From Brienomyrus brachyistius (Eukaryota > Chordata > Actinopteri > Osteoglossiformes > Mormyridae), in contig NC_064548.1 of the NCBI RefSeq assembly GCF_023856365.1, positions 23,174,461 to 23,238,460 of the forward strand: DNA of 64,000 nt, written 5' to 3'. The translations under genes and the position numbers were made by a program. Within the stretch, counting starts at the first letter, position 1; each line of letters starts with the position of its first letter. Positions 1 through 29,642 of this stretch are shown here, in pieces. Below the pieces are notes generated by a model. The model was not told the origin of the DNA. It made no database searches and saw nothing but the letters and a program-made list of their open reading frames with translations.

Positions 1-700
1 AGGCAGTGTGGACTGCTTTGTGTCAGAGGATTTATCCCATTTACCCCACTTAAGATACTAGACCCTAGAATTGTGCAAGTGTATGTAAAGAGCCCAAGTG
101 TATGGGCATTTATTGAAATCAATGGAACACACTTGATATTTGAAGAGGTGAACAGTTAACAAGAAACACACTGCAACTATGCTGTCATTTGTGTTGGTTG
201 CATTTGGGGTTGGCCTTCACTTTAGGCTCGGCTATGTAAGCATTCTTTGGAGGCATGTTGGGCTCTGATAAGCCGGCAGACTTTCTTGTGTTCTATGTAG
301 ACGCTAGTCATCACCGATGCTGTGCATTGTGGTCTATATACTGAGCCAAAGACTGCTGCCTTTGCATTGTCCATCAAAGTGTGGATAAAGTGCACATTTA
401 GTGCACTGCACTTGGCTTATTCGAGGAAAGGGACACCCTTGGACTCTTGTGTGTGTGAATGTGCCTGCCAAGTGTGGTAGTGTGTGAATGTGTACATAGT
501 AGGGCAAATGGGACAGAGCCAGATCGTAAAGTTGGCTTCCTGTTAAGGCAGTGTAGACTGCTTCCTGTGAAAGAGTATACACAGTTTCCTGATAGGCAGT
601 GTACTCTGCTTCCTGTCAGACAGTAAAGATGGCTTCCTGTTACACAGTGCTGCCTGCTTCCTGTCAGACAATAAAGGCAGCATCCAATTGCAAAATGCAG

Positions 701-1372
701 ACTTCTCCTTGTCATAGCATAACGGTGGCTTCCTGTTACGCAGTGTAGACTTCTCCTTGTCATAGCGTAACGGTGGCTTCCTGTTACGCAGTGCAGACTT
801 CTCCTTGTCATAGCGTAACGGTGGCTTCCTGCTACGCAGTGTAGACTTCTCCTTGTCATAGCGTAACGGTGGCTTCCTGCTACGCAGTGTAGACTTCTCC
901 TTGTCATAGCGTAACGGTGGCTTCCTGTTACGCAGTGCAGACTTCTCCTTGTCATAGCGTAACGGTGGCTTCCTGTTACGCAGTGTAGACTTCTCCTTGT
1001 CATAGCGTAACGGTGGCTTCCTGCTACGCAGTGTAGACTTCTCCTTGTCATAGCGTAACGGTGGTTTCCTGCTACGCAGTGTAGACTTCTCCTTGTCATA
1101 GCGTAACGGTGGCTTCCTGTTACGCAGTGTAGACTTCTCCTTGTCATAGCGTAACGGTGGCGTCCTGTTACGCAGTGTAGACTTCTCCTTGTCATAGCGT
1201 AACGGTGGTTTCCTGCTACGCAGTGTAGACTTCTCCTTGTCATAGCGTAACAGTGGCTTCCTGCTACGCAGTGTAGACTTCTCCTTGTCATGGCGTAACG
1301 GTGGCTTCCTGTTACGCAGTGTAGACTTCTACTTGTCATAGCGTAATGGTGGCTTCCTGCTACACAGTGTAG
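701..1372. repeat. 48-bp minisatellite, 14 units
   Basis: A unit containing ACTTCTCCTTGTCATAGC and GGTGGCTTCCTG recurs every 48 bp from 701; the 14th unit starts at 1325. Units differ by one to three bases (T/C at the cysteine-rich TGYTACGCAG position). Degenerate relatives with GCTTCCTGT extend left to about 540. As 48 is a multiple of 3, the array stays open on the minus strand over 313 codons. Confidence 0.95.
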
Positions 1373-2024
1373 ACTGATCCTTGTAATTAGAAGGAGATGT
1401 ATTTCCTGTCAGAGTAAAGATGACAGACTGGCATGTATATCTTACTATGGGGTGCCATAGGGGTAGGAGGTGGCTATGCATTTGTATGTGTGTATGTGGG
1501 CTGTTTCCTGTTTATGTGTGAATGTTGGCGACTTCCTGTTCTGCATATGAATGCTGGTAATTTAATGTTTAATGAGATGCTGTACATCAGTGCAGCTGAG
1601 CTTCAAATGGCTTCTAGCTCACAACAGCACGGTCTTCCTGGAAGAGAGCAGTGACCACTGCTCGCTGTATTACCTGTGTATCGGATCTCCAGAATTGACT
1701 ACCATGAATTCTGTCCTCAGGGAGGGAATGTGCTTTTATCTGTGTTGGCTCCAGCAGTTCAAACCATCGCATAGCAAGCAGCATGTCTGTTAAAGAGCCA
1801 GACGTGGGGCCGACGCCCCCTCAGGCCCTCCTGTTGCACCCTGGGATAAGGCACTTAGCCTGGATTGCTTTGGTAAAAATACCTTCTATGTGAGTTGCTT
1901 TGGATAAATGCGACTTTTAAGGAACTTAAAAAAAACAAGCCAGTGTCACCCAGATCCCAGGGGACTCGGTGAGCTTAGAATACATTTCACACTCTTTTTA
2001 ATTTCTCCAGTTTCAGCAATACCA

Positions 2025-2338
2025 ACACACACACACACACACACACAGAGGTTTGTAATTATATCTTTGTGGGGACTCTCCATTCATTTCTATGAGGAAA
2101 ACTCTAATCCCAACATGATGACCTTAACCCCGACCCAGCCCTAACTTTAACCATGAGTAACCAAACAAAATACAAGACTTTTGGCATTTTTAGTTTTTTG
2201 ATTGCATTCACAGATCTTTGTGGGGACCTGAAAATAGATCTCCATAATGTCAAAAAAAAGAGTTTTTATTACATTGTGGGGGTCAATTTGTCCCTACAAA
2301 GTAAAATAAAACTAATCCACCCACCCACCCACACACAG

Positions 2339-2372
<34 letters not shown>

Positions 2373-2440
2373 CCACACACAGACACACACACACACACAG
2401 ACACAAACACACACACACAGACACAAACACACACTGCACT
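2025..2440. repeat. CA-flanked dispersed repeat, copy 1
   Basis: A CA microsatellite leads into a unique body starting TTTGTGGGGACTCTCCATTC and ending near GTCCCTACAAAG, followed by another long CA tract (about 2320-2435). The same body with CA on its flank recurs at about 11935-12140 and, inverted, at about 32236-32570. The ends are inverted copies of TGTGGGGAC. Confidence 0.8.
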
Positions 2441-2937
2441 GTGGCTTTATTTCCCTCCCCCCCCCCACATCCAAACACAGTCTTCCCTGGCCCCACCCGC
2501 ACACAGGCTGTAGCACTTCCCCTCCCCTCTCAGACTCCTCCAGTCTTCCTTGTCTCATCCATGCAGCTAAAAATATCTCCTCCCTGGAGGGTCTCCCTGG
2601 CTGCCTTGGCAGCCCCCCCCCCCCCCCCACTGCCCAGATTCTCGGAGCCCCAACTTTGCCGGAGAAGGCCGGCCTCTCATCGGCAGTACCATGCATCAGG
2701 GACGTGGCGCTTCAACGGCGCCGCTGCCACGAGGTTTTTTGGGAGATTCAGCTCTCAGGTCCGGGGGCTGCACTGAGTCAGACGGCTGGCCAGCCGGGAG
2801 GGCATCGTGGGGGGAGTATTGCCTCGGGCGGCGCTGGGAAGGGGCTGAATTAGGAGTGGGGGGGTCCCACGTGCTGGCTCACATGCAAGAGGGATGTTTG
2901 GGGTCCGTGTGGGAAAACTTGCAAAGGGTGGCTGGGC

Positions 2938-2938
<1 letters not shown>

Positions 2939-2995
<57 letters not shown>

Positions 2996-3255
2996 CAGCC
3001 CTGTCCCCGAGTGGAGTGTGTGTGTGTGTGTGTGTGTGCTCAGCCCTGTCCCCGTGTGTGTGTGTGTGTGTGTGTACTCAGCCCTGTCCCCGAGTGTGTG
3101 TGTGTGTGTACTCAGCCCTGTCCCCGAATGTGTGTGTGTGTGTGTGCTCAGCCCTGTCCCCGAATGTGTGTGTGTGCTCAGCCCTGTCCCCGAGTGTGTG
3201 TGTGTGCTCAGCCCTGTCCCCGAGTGTGTGTGTGTGTGTGTGTGTGTGTGTTCAC
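2939..3255. repeat. Compound GT microsatellite with CTCAGCCCTGTCCCCG spacer
   Basis: Runs of (GT)n are separated seven times by a unit of CTCAGCCCTGTCCCCG plus AGTG or AATG. It is an intronic compound repeat; the frames it opens (CVCVC or THTHT repeats) are not genes. Confidence 0.95.
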
Positions 3256-3527
3256 CCCTATATCTCTGTCTCCTTGTCCTCCAACCCCAGGTGTCCTTGT
3301 CAACAGCCCCATCCCATCTGCCAGTCCCTGCTATATCTAATGGTGCGGGGTAATGATGATGAATGGCATTGTTTGGATGTTGAGCGCTAGGTGTGCTGTT
3401 CGGTAGGGGACCACCTGGATGCCCCACACTCACACGCCCAGGGCAGCTGAGGCCCAGGCTGTGGGCAACTGGTCTCCCATACAGTCTGCGAAAGTTTAAA
3501 GCGGTGTCCTGCTTCTCTTTTTTGCAG

Positions 3528-21540
<18,013 letters not shown>

Positions 21541-21915
21541 AGATGGAAGAGGATTCCCCAAGAAGGATCTCCAGGGTCGCTTTCACAGCCCACGGCTGGA
21601 CTGCGTTACATGCTGCTGACTTCGGCATTAGTTTTACTTGAACAACAACAACAACAAAAAAAGAACAGTAACTGCTGATCATAGATTCTTGCCTCTTAAT
21701 CCTTCCCCAAGGCCTCATCAACCTCTGTTCCTTCAGCGCCAATGGAATTCCCCCTTCGGACATCCCAGAAGTGTTCGGGGGCAGTTGGGGGAAGGAACGC
21801 CCACATAACTCCATTATTAGGCATGTTTTCCGGTCTGGAACCCTGCTCACATTGAAGGACGCTGCATGGCTGAGAAAACTACCAGAAGCAAAAATAGCAA
21901 ACAAAAAATATATAG

Positions 21916-21921
21916 AATAAA
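21916..21921 (+). terminator. adam23: Candidate adam23 poly(A) signal
   Basis: AATAAA about 380 bp after the adam23 stop codon. Others occur further on, so this is only the nearest candidate. Confidence 0.4.
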
Positions 21922-24415
21922 GAAAGCGTAGAGTAAAAAAAAAACAATGAACATAGAAGAGCACCTTAAAAAGGCAGCAAATGGTGCCAAGCCAATTCCC
22001 CTATCCCTCCCCCCGGCGATGGGCGGGGGGGTTGAATCAGGGTGCTTCCTTCATGCCTTTTGGCTCAACATACCACTAAACATAGCTAAGATTGTATATA
22101 CACCACAAAACGAGTCCAGCTCCAAACATATCATCCTGAAGTGACGTCAGCCGCTCTCCTTTGTTTTAGCATGTTGTCTAGCGGGTGTGTCTGGCTGCAT
22201 TAAAAAAAAAATGGAAAAGAATCGATAGTCAACTTGGCCAAACAGTGACAGACAGACTGGCAACTGTCAGAAGTCAGGGTCAAAGGTCAGACCGAGCAAA
22301 CCACATCATGCCAAGTTGTCTGGGGGAGGGGGGGGGTAAATTTGTGGGTAGTTGTTTTGAAGGGGGGGGTTCTATGAATCCTGCTACTGGCATCCCTAAA
22401 CACCTACAACAGTGGCAGAAAGCCAAAGAATTGGCTGAGCTAGCTAATGTCTACCGCTGCCCTACACAGACCACTTCCCGACCATGGGTGGAAATACGGA
22501 TATGTTTTGGGGTGGGGGCGGGGGAGGGGGGGTGTCCTCCCCAATCACATGCCCATCCTACTAAGAGCCCTTGTACACACCCGCTGTCCTGGCTTGGCCG
22601 TTGTGCGTTGACAAGCGCAGCGCCCCCTAGCAGCTCTGGTAGCGCACTGCATGTAAACATAATACTTGGCTTCCAGTCTTATTAAGAGAGTCCCAGATAT
22701 GCAAAGGACGATGCTACAAGGTAGGTGCATGAGAGCAATTAATCATTTAAACTTTTATTTACTATGCAAAGAAATGTATTGCACAAAACTTAAGGGTTAA
22801 ATATGATCATAATAGTGATAAACCATTTTTAAATGACTAATAATAAGGCAATCTTTTATATGCTTGGCCACACACACATCTTTTTAGCTTTAAATAAAAT
22901 ATTAATAATGATGACGACAATGGCGATGGAATTTCTTAAGTGAAAGAACTTAACATCCGTCCAAAATATATGAGTCATTATTTATGTGCCGGAAAACCAA
23001 GTGGATTTTTTTTTTATTCGACATTTCACCCTGGGTGTGTCTGGGTGATTTTCACAGACTGCAGTTACACGTTCTGTGGCTGTAAGGACAACTGCCCGTG
23101 TTTGGTTCTGTATCGACTGCCATCCCACGTGTCCACAGTGCATCACGTCTGTGTTCAGATGGAAGGTAGCCATGAATAAATGACTAATATTTTACTCCTC
23201 TGGACATTACTGTGGTTTTTTTTTCCTCTTAAGGATGCCGGTCATATTTTAACATTTGTGACCCGTGCTGGCAAAATGAGTCGGAATGCGCACAAGATAA
23301 TTATGAGATAGAGTCAAAAATGTCAAAGAAAGTTCATTTTCGTCGAAATTGAGATTTTCCCAAAATGAGTCCATTAAGTCATCTATCTATCGATCCCAAT
23401 AATCAAAATAGCAAATAAATACCTTGAACCATCATAATTTCAATGTTTTGTACTACCTTTGTCTTCAGAAATTAGTCCTTTATCTTACATTTTCTTAGAA
23501 AATCCGTGTTTTTCTCCACTCACTCGCTATTTGAGTCCACGTCTTGTCCTGGTTTTCGTCCGTCATTGACGTTGTGTGACCTTATGCTATGTTTCCCAGT
23601 CGCTGTTTCCCTGGTCTCCCCAATAAATCCCCAGTTTTCCCCGTCCTTTGCCTGCCTGCGTCATCCTTCCCTACCTCCTGCCTGCCAACCTGCCCCCCAA
23701 CCTGCCCGCCTTCACCCAAGGTTCATAACACACGGGTCACATTTGTGTTGTGTATCTTTTCTTGACTCTGACATACTTGATAAATATATGAAATGATTCA
23801 TCCCAGGCTGAGCAGAAATGTTGAATATTTCTACTTAAAACCATTTGGAGCCGAGAGTGAATCTTGTCTCACAAAGCAGTTAAAGCAGTAATTCACTGCT
23901 CATAATAAGCTTTTGTTGGCAAACGTGGTCAGTTGCCATTTTCTTTCAAACATGATCTCTTCTCCTAGTGGGTGGAAGTATTTAAAATCACAAACACTAA
24001 GACTCTTCACTCCATTTCAACTCCCTCTGTTAGGTCAGAGTTAATGGGTAGAGAGACAAATGACTAAATAGCAGAATCTGCCTTAATCAGCTCTGAATTG
24101 TAGGAATGCCAGAAGTTAAGGATTTTTATTTGTCACATGCAAGGTCAACAAACTATAATCCATAGGAAAGGTGGCCAATGGCAGCATAAAAATTGAAATA
24201 ACAATAAAAACTAAACAGAAAAAAATAACCGTATAATATATATGTAATAAATATGCAACCAGGGGCTTCATAAAGGGAGAGGAACATGGCTGCATTGGTC
24301 TGGGTTTGGGCCAGATATGGTATGGTTTCTTGGTGCTCAAAATCTGTAGTGGTGCCCCCGTATGGAAGAGAAAGTTATAATGAAGAAGATAAAAACAACA
24401 GATGTGCAACATATA
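21922..24415. other. Intergenic region, no gene recognised
   Basis: Several G/C homopolymers (about 22328, 22366, 22512) and AT-rich sequence. The stretch at about 23505-23740 (pyrimidine-rich, with CAATAAATCCCC) resembles a fish LTR piece but I could not delimit it. No spliceable coding exon was recognised on either strand. Confidence 0.6.
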
Positions 24416-24801
24416 TGGACCCTATATGGACAAGAGCATTGGGACACCTGGCCATTACACCTACAGGAACATTCATGACATCCCATCCTAAATCTATAGG
24501 CATAAATATGGAGTTGCTCCCCCCTCTTTGCAGCTATAACAGCTGCAGCTCTTCTGGGGAGGCTTCCTACAAGATGTTGGAGTGGATTATTTGCTCATTC
24601 AACCAGAAGAGTATTTGTCAGGTCAGTCAAGTTCTTCCACACCAAACTTCCAAACCATGTCTTTATGGACCTTGCTTTGAGGCACAGACATGCTGGAACA
24701 GAAAGGGCCTTCCCCAAACTGTTCCCACAAAGTTGGAAGCAAAGGCAAGTTCCAGTAGGTGTAATGGCCAGGTGTCCCAATACTTTTGTCCATATAGTGT
24801 A
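24416..24801. mobile_element. Internally deleted Tc1/mariner element
   Basis: The left end CTATATGGACAAGAGCATTG and the right end, inverted (CAATACTTTTGTCCATATAG), both continue as GGGACACCTGGCCATTACAC and its complement. The inside retains short transposase-region pieces typical of fish Tc1 elements on the minus strand (region near TTCTTCCACACCAAACTTCC), but most of the gene is deleted, so it is non-autonomous. Confidence 0.85.
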
Positions 24802-25303
24802 GCTCAAATAGAGGACATGGTACATGTGAGGAGTGATTGTTTAATTATAACTCTTGCAGAGGTTTTTAGTAATCTGGTGACCTGATGGTAGAAGCTCCTG
24901 CTGAATTTCTTAGTTCTCACTGTCCGGACCTCAGCCTGGTAAATAGGTAGTTATTTGGGGGGGATCCATCAATGAGTTTCAACTTTTTATTGTCATAATA
25001 AATACGCAATAAATAGCTGCTGCATTGAGGAAGGATGTGAAAATAGCCACAAATGATTGCAGAGCGCTTAGAAAGTGCGGAAGTAGAATTTTAACAACAG
25101 TGTGTGATACAATGCAGCCAGTCACTGATTATTTAGTGACCTTACAGCTTGGGGAAAGAAGCTGTTCCTGAAATGGGTTGTGAAACATGCAAGTGAGGAA
25201 GACCATGCATTTCATTTGCTGGGCTCTGATTAATCTCAGCCCCTAACTGCCCTTCAGAAATTAAACCAATTACTGTAAAGCACTGTACGTGGTATGTCAA
25301 ATG

Positions 25304-25765
25304 TGTCAGGGAAACCAGAACAGAAAGGCACGGATCCAGAGATGCAAGCCCAAATACGCTTTATTTGCGCTGCAAGCCAAGCTAAGGCACCAGAAGGGAC
25401 AGGCAAAAGGCAAGGTCGAGGGACAGGCAGGTAGGTCGTAATCCGGGGAAGCAATCCGACACGGAGGCACGGGACAGGACCACACAGGGGTACGGGGACG
25501 GGACGTGCCGGGCTCGGTGGGGAAAACGGGTCAGGTGCGGGAACGGGTCTGGAACGGGAAGGAAAAACAGGTAAGGCGAAAACACGGGGCAAACAGATCA
25601 GGTTAGGAATTCGGGTAAGACGATAGACAAGAAAGTGCCCGGCAAGGCTATAAATCATTAGCGCAATACTTCGCGTTTGGCTGTTGCGACTTGGCTCTTT
25701 TTATCCACCCTCTCATTAAGCATATCACTCTACAGCTTGTGGTGCCCGCCTGTGTGGGCGTGACA
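25304..25765 (-). mobile_element. Solo LTR (gypsy-type LTR retrotransposon)
   Basis: Read on the minus strand it starts TGTCACGCCCACACAGG and ends GTTTCCCTGACA, with 5'-TG...CA-3' ends, a TATA-like GGATAAAAAG box and a CAAATAAAGCG poly(A) signal in the right order. Flanks AAATG and ATATG form an imperfect 5-bp target duplication. No internal gag or pol sequence is next to it. Confidence 0.75.
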
Positions 25766-25815
25766 ATATGAAGATTGGAAGGTATTTTTTTTTTACAGGT
25801 GCTAGACTCTGGCAC

Positions 25816-26173
25816 GGGGGCAGCATGGTGGTGCAGTGGTTAGCACTGTTGCCTCACACCTCTGGGACCCAGGTTCGAGTCTCCGTCTGGGTCACATGTG
25901 TGTGGAGTTTGCATGTTCTCCCCATGTCGTCGTGGGGTTTCCTCCGGGTACTCCGGTTTCCCCCCACAGTCCAAAAACATGCTGAAACTAACTGGAGTTG
26001 TTAAATTGCCCATAGGTGTGCATGTGTGAGTGAATGGTGTGTGAGTGTGCCCTGCGATGGGCTGGCCCCCCATCCTGGGTTGTTCCCTGCCTTGTGCCCA
26101 TTGCTTCCGGGTTAGGCTCTGGACCCCCCGCGACCCAGTAGGATAAGCGGTTTGGAAAATGGATGGATGGATG
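25816..26173 (+). mobile_element. Full-length tRNA-derived SINE (DANA/V-SINE type), copy 1
   Basis: Starts with a tRNA-like head (box A GTGGTGCAGTGG, box B GGTTCGAGTCT), followed by the TGTGGAGTTTGCATGTTCTC body and an ATGG repeat tail. An exact 11-bp target duplication, GACTCTGGCAC, flanks it at 25805-25815 and 26174-26184. Confidence 0.93.
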
Positions 26174-26184
26174 GACTCTGGCAC

Positions 26185-28070
26185 TGGAACTCACAGGACA
26201 CTTTGCACTGACTGACTGAGCAGTAGTCTTTGTCTGGAAGTTGTTGTGTAGCTCATGTTCCAATACTGCTTTTGTTTCTGCATCCAGTGGAAGACAACGC
26301 CTTGGACACTTATGCCTGGCTGACTACTTGATCGCACGTGTGTTTGTAATGTGCAATTTGCTTTGGACAAAAGCACCTGCAAAATAAAATAAATGTCACC
26401 ATAAACATCCGTGAGTCATGATGGTCGCGGCTGCATTCTTGGTGGAAAGTGACAGCAAACCGACTTCCTGTTTCAACAGGCTTGAGAAAAATGATCGTGC
26501 TGATGATGCACCACTTTTTCTGTGGTGTCTTTCAGAGGGGTTACAGGAGTTCATGGTCCTGCCCGGGCAGAGTGGTGGCTCTGAGGCTAGAGATCTGTGC
26601 CTGCAGTCGGAAAGTTGCTTGCTTCAAATAAAGTGAACGCCTGGCGTGATTCTACCCTGTTGGCCCTTTGAGCAAGGCTGTTAACCTGCCATTGCTTTGT
26701 ACTCATACTGGGTATGATGTTAATCTACATCCAGCCCTATAAGGAAGGTCCTCCAACTTGCTGGAAAAAACTCGGTGGTTGGCAGCAGGGTTGGCACTCC
26801 AGCCAACGGAAAAAAAAAATCCAAACGGATTAGTGTGATGCTGAGGTTTATCATAGGTTTAAATTAACGCTATGATCAAGCACACAGTGCAGAAATCTGA
26901 TTGGATGTGCCAGTGAATTTTCAATGAAGCATCTGTGTTTTGGCTTCTTGGATTGGTTGAGTGTTGCCTAGTTTTATGCTGGGCATTTGCAGACCCAAGA
27001 CCTGTTTATATTGGTTAATTGGGGCTGGGAAATCTGATCTTGGATCAGTATAGAATTTTGCTTCTTTTAAAATGCTTACATTTCCAACTCTGCCTCGCAA
27101 CCCTCTCTGAACTAGCCCAAATTTGGGTCGCGACCCATAGCTTGAGAATCGCTGATTTATGTGTTCCTAAACGCAAGAAAATGTGCTACTTAGGGTACCT
27201 CAGCAGTCAACAAAGCAGATGAATAATCTTAATCAGGGATTAAGAGTACTTCACCATTCATAGCGAGCAATTCTACTAGTGGGGGGGGTTCGGTCATGCA
27301 ATAGCTGTCTAATTATTTTTGTATGACTGTAACAGACTTCACTTAACCACCAGCCCCTCCCCCACCCCAGCCGCCACCACAAATGCTGCATTTAACTCTG
27401 TGGTGACTGTCTCGGGTAGAATTCCGCTAAAGGCTCGTGTCGCATGCAGCGTATATGAAAGCGGATCGGCGGTTTCCTCCTCGGGATGTTTTAGCGGGCT
27501 GCCTGTTCGTCCACACTGACACTTCAGGTGCCCTACCCCCCTCCAAACTTTTTGGATCTCGTCTGGGGTGTTTGTGGGGGAGAGACTCATGTACAGTATA
27601 TACATTCTATACGTTTATAGGCTATCGGCATACGTCCCTTTGTGATATTATCTCGCCAAACCATCAATGTCCATTGAGATTGTAATGTTTCAAGCAGTAT
27701 TTTTATACATAAATACTCAGTAAAATTTATTCATACTTTTTACATGTTATATATCATAAATTAGGTTAGGTGGTATTTTTACTATTTTAAAAATACAATT
27801 TTTATTTATTGATGTACTGTAAATGAAATGCAAATGTACCATTAAACTCGAGCTGATGCTACTGGAGAGTGAATTTCACTTATATGCCATCAAACAATTA
27901 AGGTAAACAACCGGTAGGCTATAACAAACAAATTCATACTATGCATTACATACTGCGGAGTTGTTAATAAAGAATAAATAAATTAAAAAGTTATCAAGGA
28001 GTGGTGATGCGAGAAGAGCTCCCTCTTAAAAAGCGCTGTGGGGGGCACTTGATCGGCTGCTGGAGGTGCG
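26185..28070. other. Intergenic region before fam237a
   Basis: No repeat family or coding exon recognised with confidence. AT-rich from 27640 on. Base composition rises in G+C and CpG from about 28020, where the fam237a promoter and first exon begin. Confidence 0.5.
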
Positions 28071-28181
28071 CCCTCCGCCACTGACGTCGGCGTGGGAATG
28101 TCAGTGGTTGCGGTCGCCCAGAGCCGCACACATCGCCGCGGGCACGTCAGCGCACGGCATCGGCACCGAGCCCCTCTCAAG
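28010..28181 (+). promoter_or_regulatory. fam237a: fam237a promoter and noncoding first exon (predicted)
   Basis: CpG-rich segment with a CRE-like TGACGTCG at 28082 and a second ACGTCAGC at about 28144, ending in a good splice donor (CTCAAG|GTAAGAGCC, exon end 28181). It would join the acceptor immediately before the ATG at 28783. The transcription start is not defined by the sequence. Confidence 0.55.
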
Positions 28182-28767
28182 GTAAGAGCCACTCGTCTCT
28201 CTCTCATCATCCTTACAAAACTCCTTCTTGGCAACTATATTTGTAAACTTTTCATAATTTATGCTGCTGTGTTGGGTTTCCCCCCCCCCCCCCAAATATT
28301 AAGCACAGTTCAACCAAGCCAAACTTACTGTTACTCTATAGTGATGCGTTGCACATAATATATTAACAGAAGTATAGTTATATGATTGATAATATATATT
28401 TTTATTTGATCAGAACTATTTCAATAGATGTACAGTTAAGATAAGTTAATGGTGTAGATACGGCGAGCAGATTTGTCATTTTATCGAACAGCTTTGCTAT
28501 TTGATTTTAAACGCAAGGCGTTTCACGGTTGTTCATTGCATTATTCATGCTATCAATTTACCGGCCCTTCGCGTTTCATTTGATTAAAAAGTAACGTAAT
28601 AAAGTAAACACTGGGAGGGGTAGAGCCCCCTCCCTTAAAGATCCGAAGGTAGCAGGGTAGTTAAGGAGCGGAACCTTTAATCTGAAATGCTACATGAAAT
28701 GGGTAGAACTTGTTGCTTTAGATAAAACCATCGGCTAAGCAGCTAAGTGTAAATGAAAGGTCAATGA

Positions 28768-29187
<420 letters not shown>

Positions 29188-29251
29188 GTGTGTTTTCCGT
29201 TTCTGCGGGTGTCCTTTATTTTTGTTCCCCTTTCAAACCTCCTCACAAAAC

Positions 29252-29257
29252 AATAAA
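29252..29257 (+). terminator. fam237a: fam237a poly(A) signal
   Basis: AATAAA 65 bp after the fam237a stop codon. Confidence 0.75.
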
Positions 29258-29579
29258 TTAATTCTGTTTTCAACAGACCAGTGTTACAGAGATACAGTCT
29301 GATTTATACTTAGTATGGTGTAAAACCTCCTATTGTCTTATATATTTGTGACTGACAAACGTTTTCCAGATCGTGGTCCATGTTCTTAGCTTAGAAGTTG
29401 TTCCGTTGGCCTTCATTCCCCTATGGGTCACAGAGAGACCTCCAGAAAGTCCCAGAATCTGTCACTCGGGACTGGATTGGGATAGAGGTTTGCTGGGTCA
29501 GATCATACCCCAGCGCTGTGGCCTTCAAGTTGAGCTCCGGCTTCAAGTGACCATTAGTTCTCTCCATTTTCTACCTCTT

Positions 29580-29585
29580 TTTATT
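29580..29585 (-). terminator. dytn: Candidate dytn poly(A) signal
   Basis: AATAAA on the minus strand about 60 bp downstream of the dytn stop, so fam237a and dytn converge with about 320 bp between their signals. The spacer 29258-29579 shows nothing else. Confidence 0.55.
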
Positions 29586-29642
29586 AATAAAATAATGCAT
29601 ATCCTTTGCTAGTCTCCTGTGTTGTGTATGGAGCAGAGAACC

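Larger units (their letters stand above)
1..3527. other. adam23 intron, 5' flank of first visible exon
   Basis: No coding exon was recognised here. The stretch lies upstream of an adam23 exon that starts in mid-codon, so it is intronic. It holds a 48-bp minisatellite (701-1372), a CA-flanked dispersed repeat (about 2025-2440), and a GT tract broken by a CAGCCCTGTCCCCGA spacer (2939-3255). Long open frames in it follow from these repeats. Confidence 0.75.

Noticed and set aside
398..1339. 313-codon minus-strand open frame with a 16-residue repeat (RSLHCVTGSHRYAMTR type)
   Set aside because: It is the translation of the 48-bp minisatellite, open only because 48 is a multiple of 3. It lies antisense in an adam23 intron with no promoter, splice or domain support.
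701..1372. Regularly spaced repeats that might suggest a CRISPR array
   Set aside because: Head-to-tail units with no unique spacers, in a vertebrate genome; the same applies to the arrays at 15092, 17305 and 58858.
24286..24885. 199-codon plus-strand frame
   Set aside because: It runs through the deleted Tc1 element against the transposase direction; no domain.
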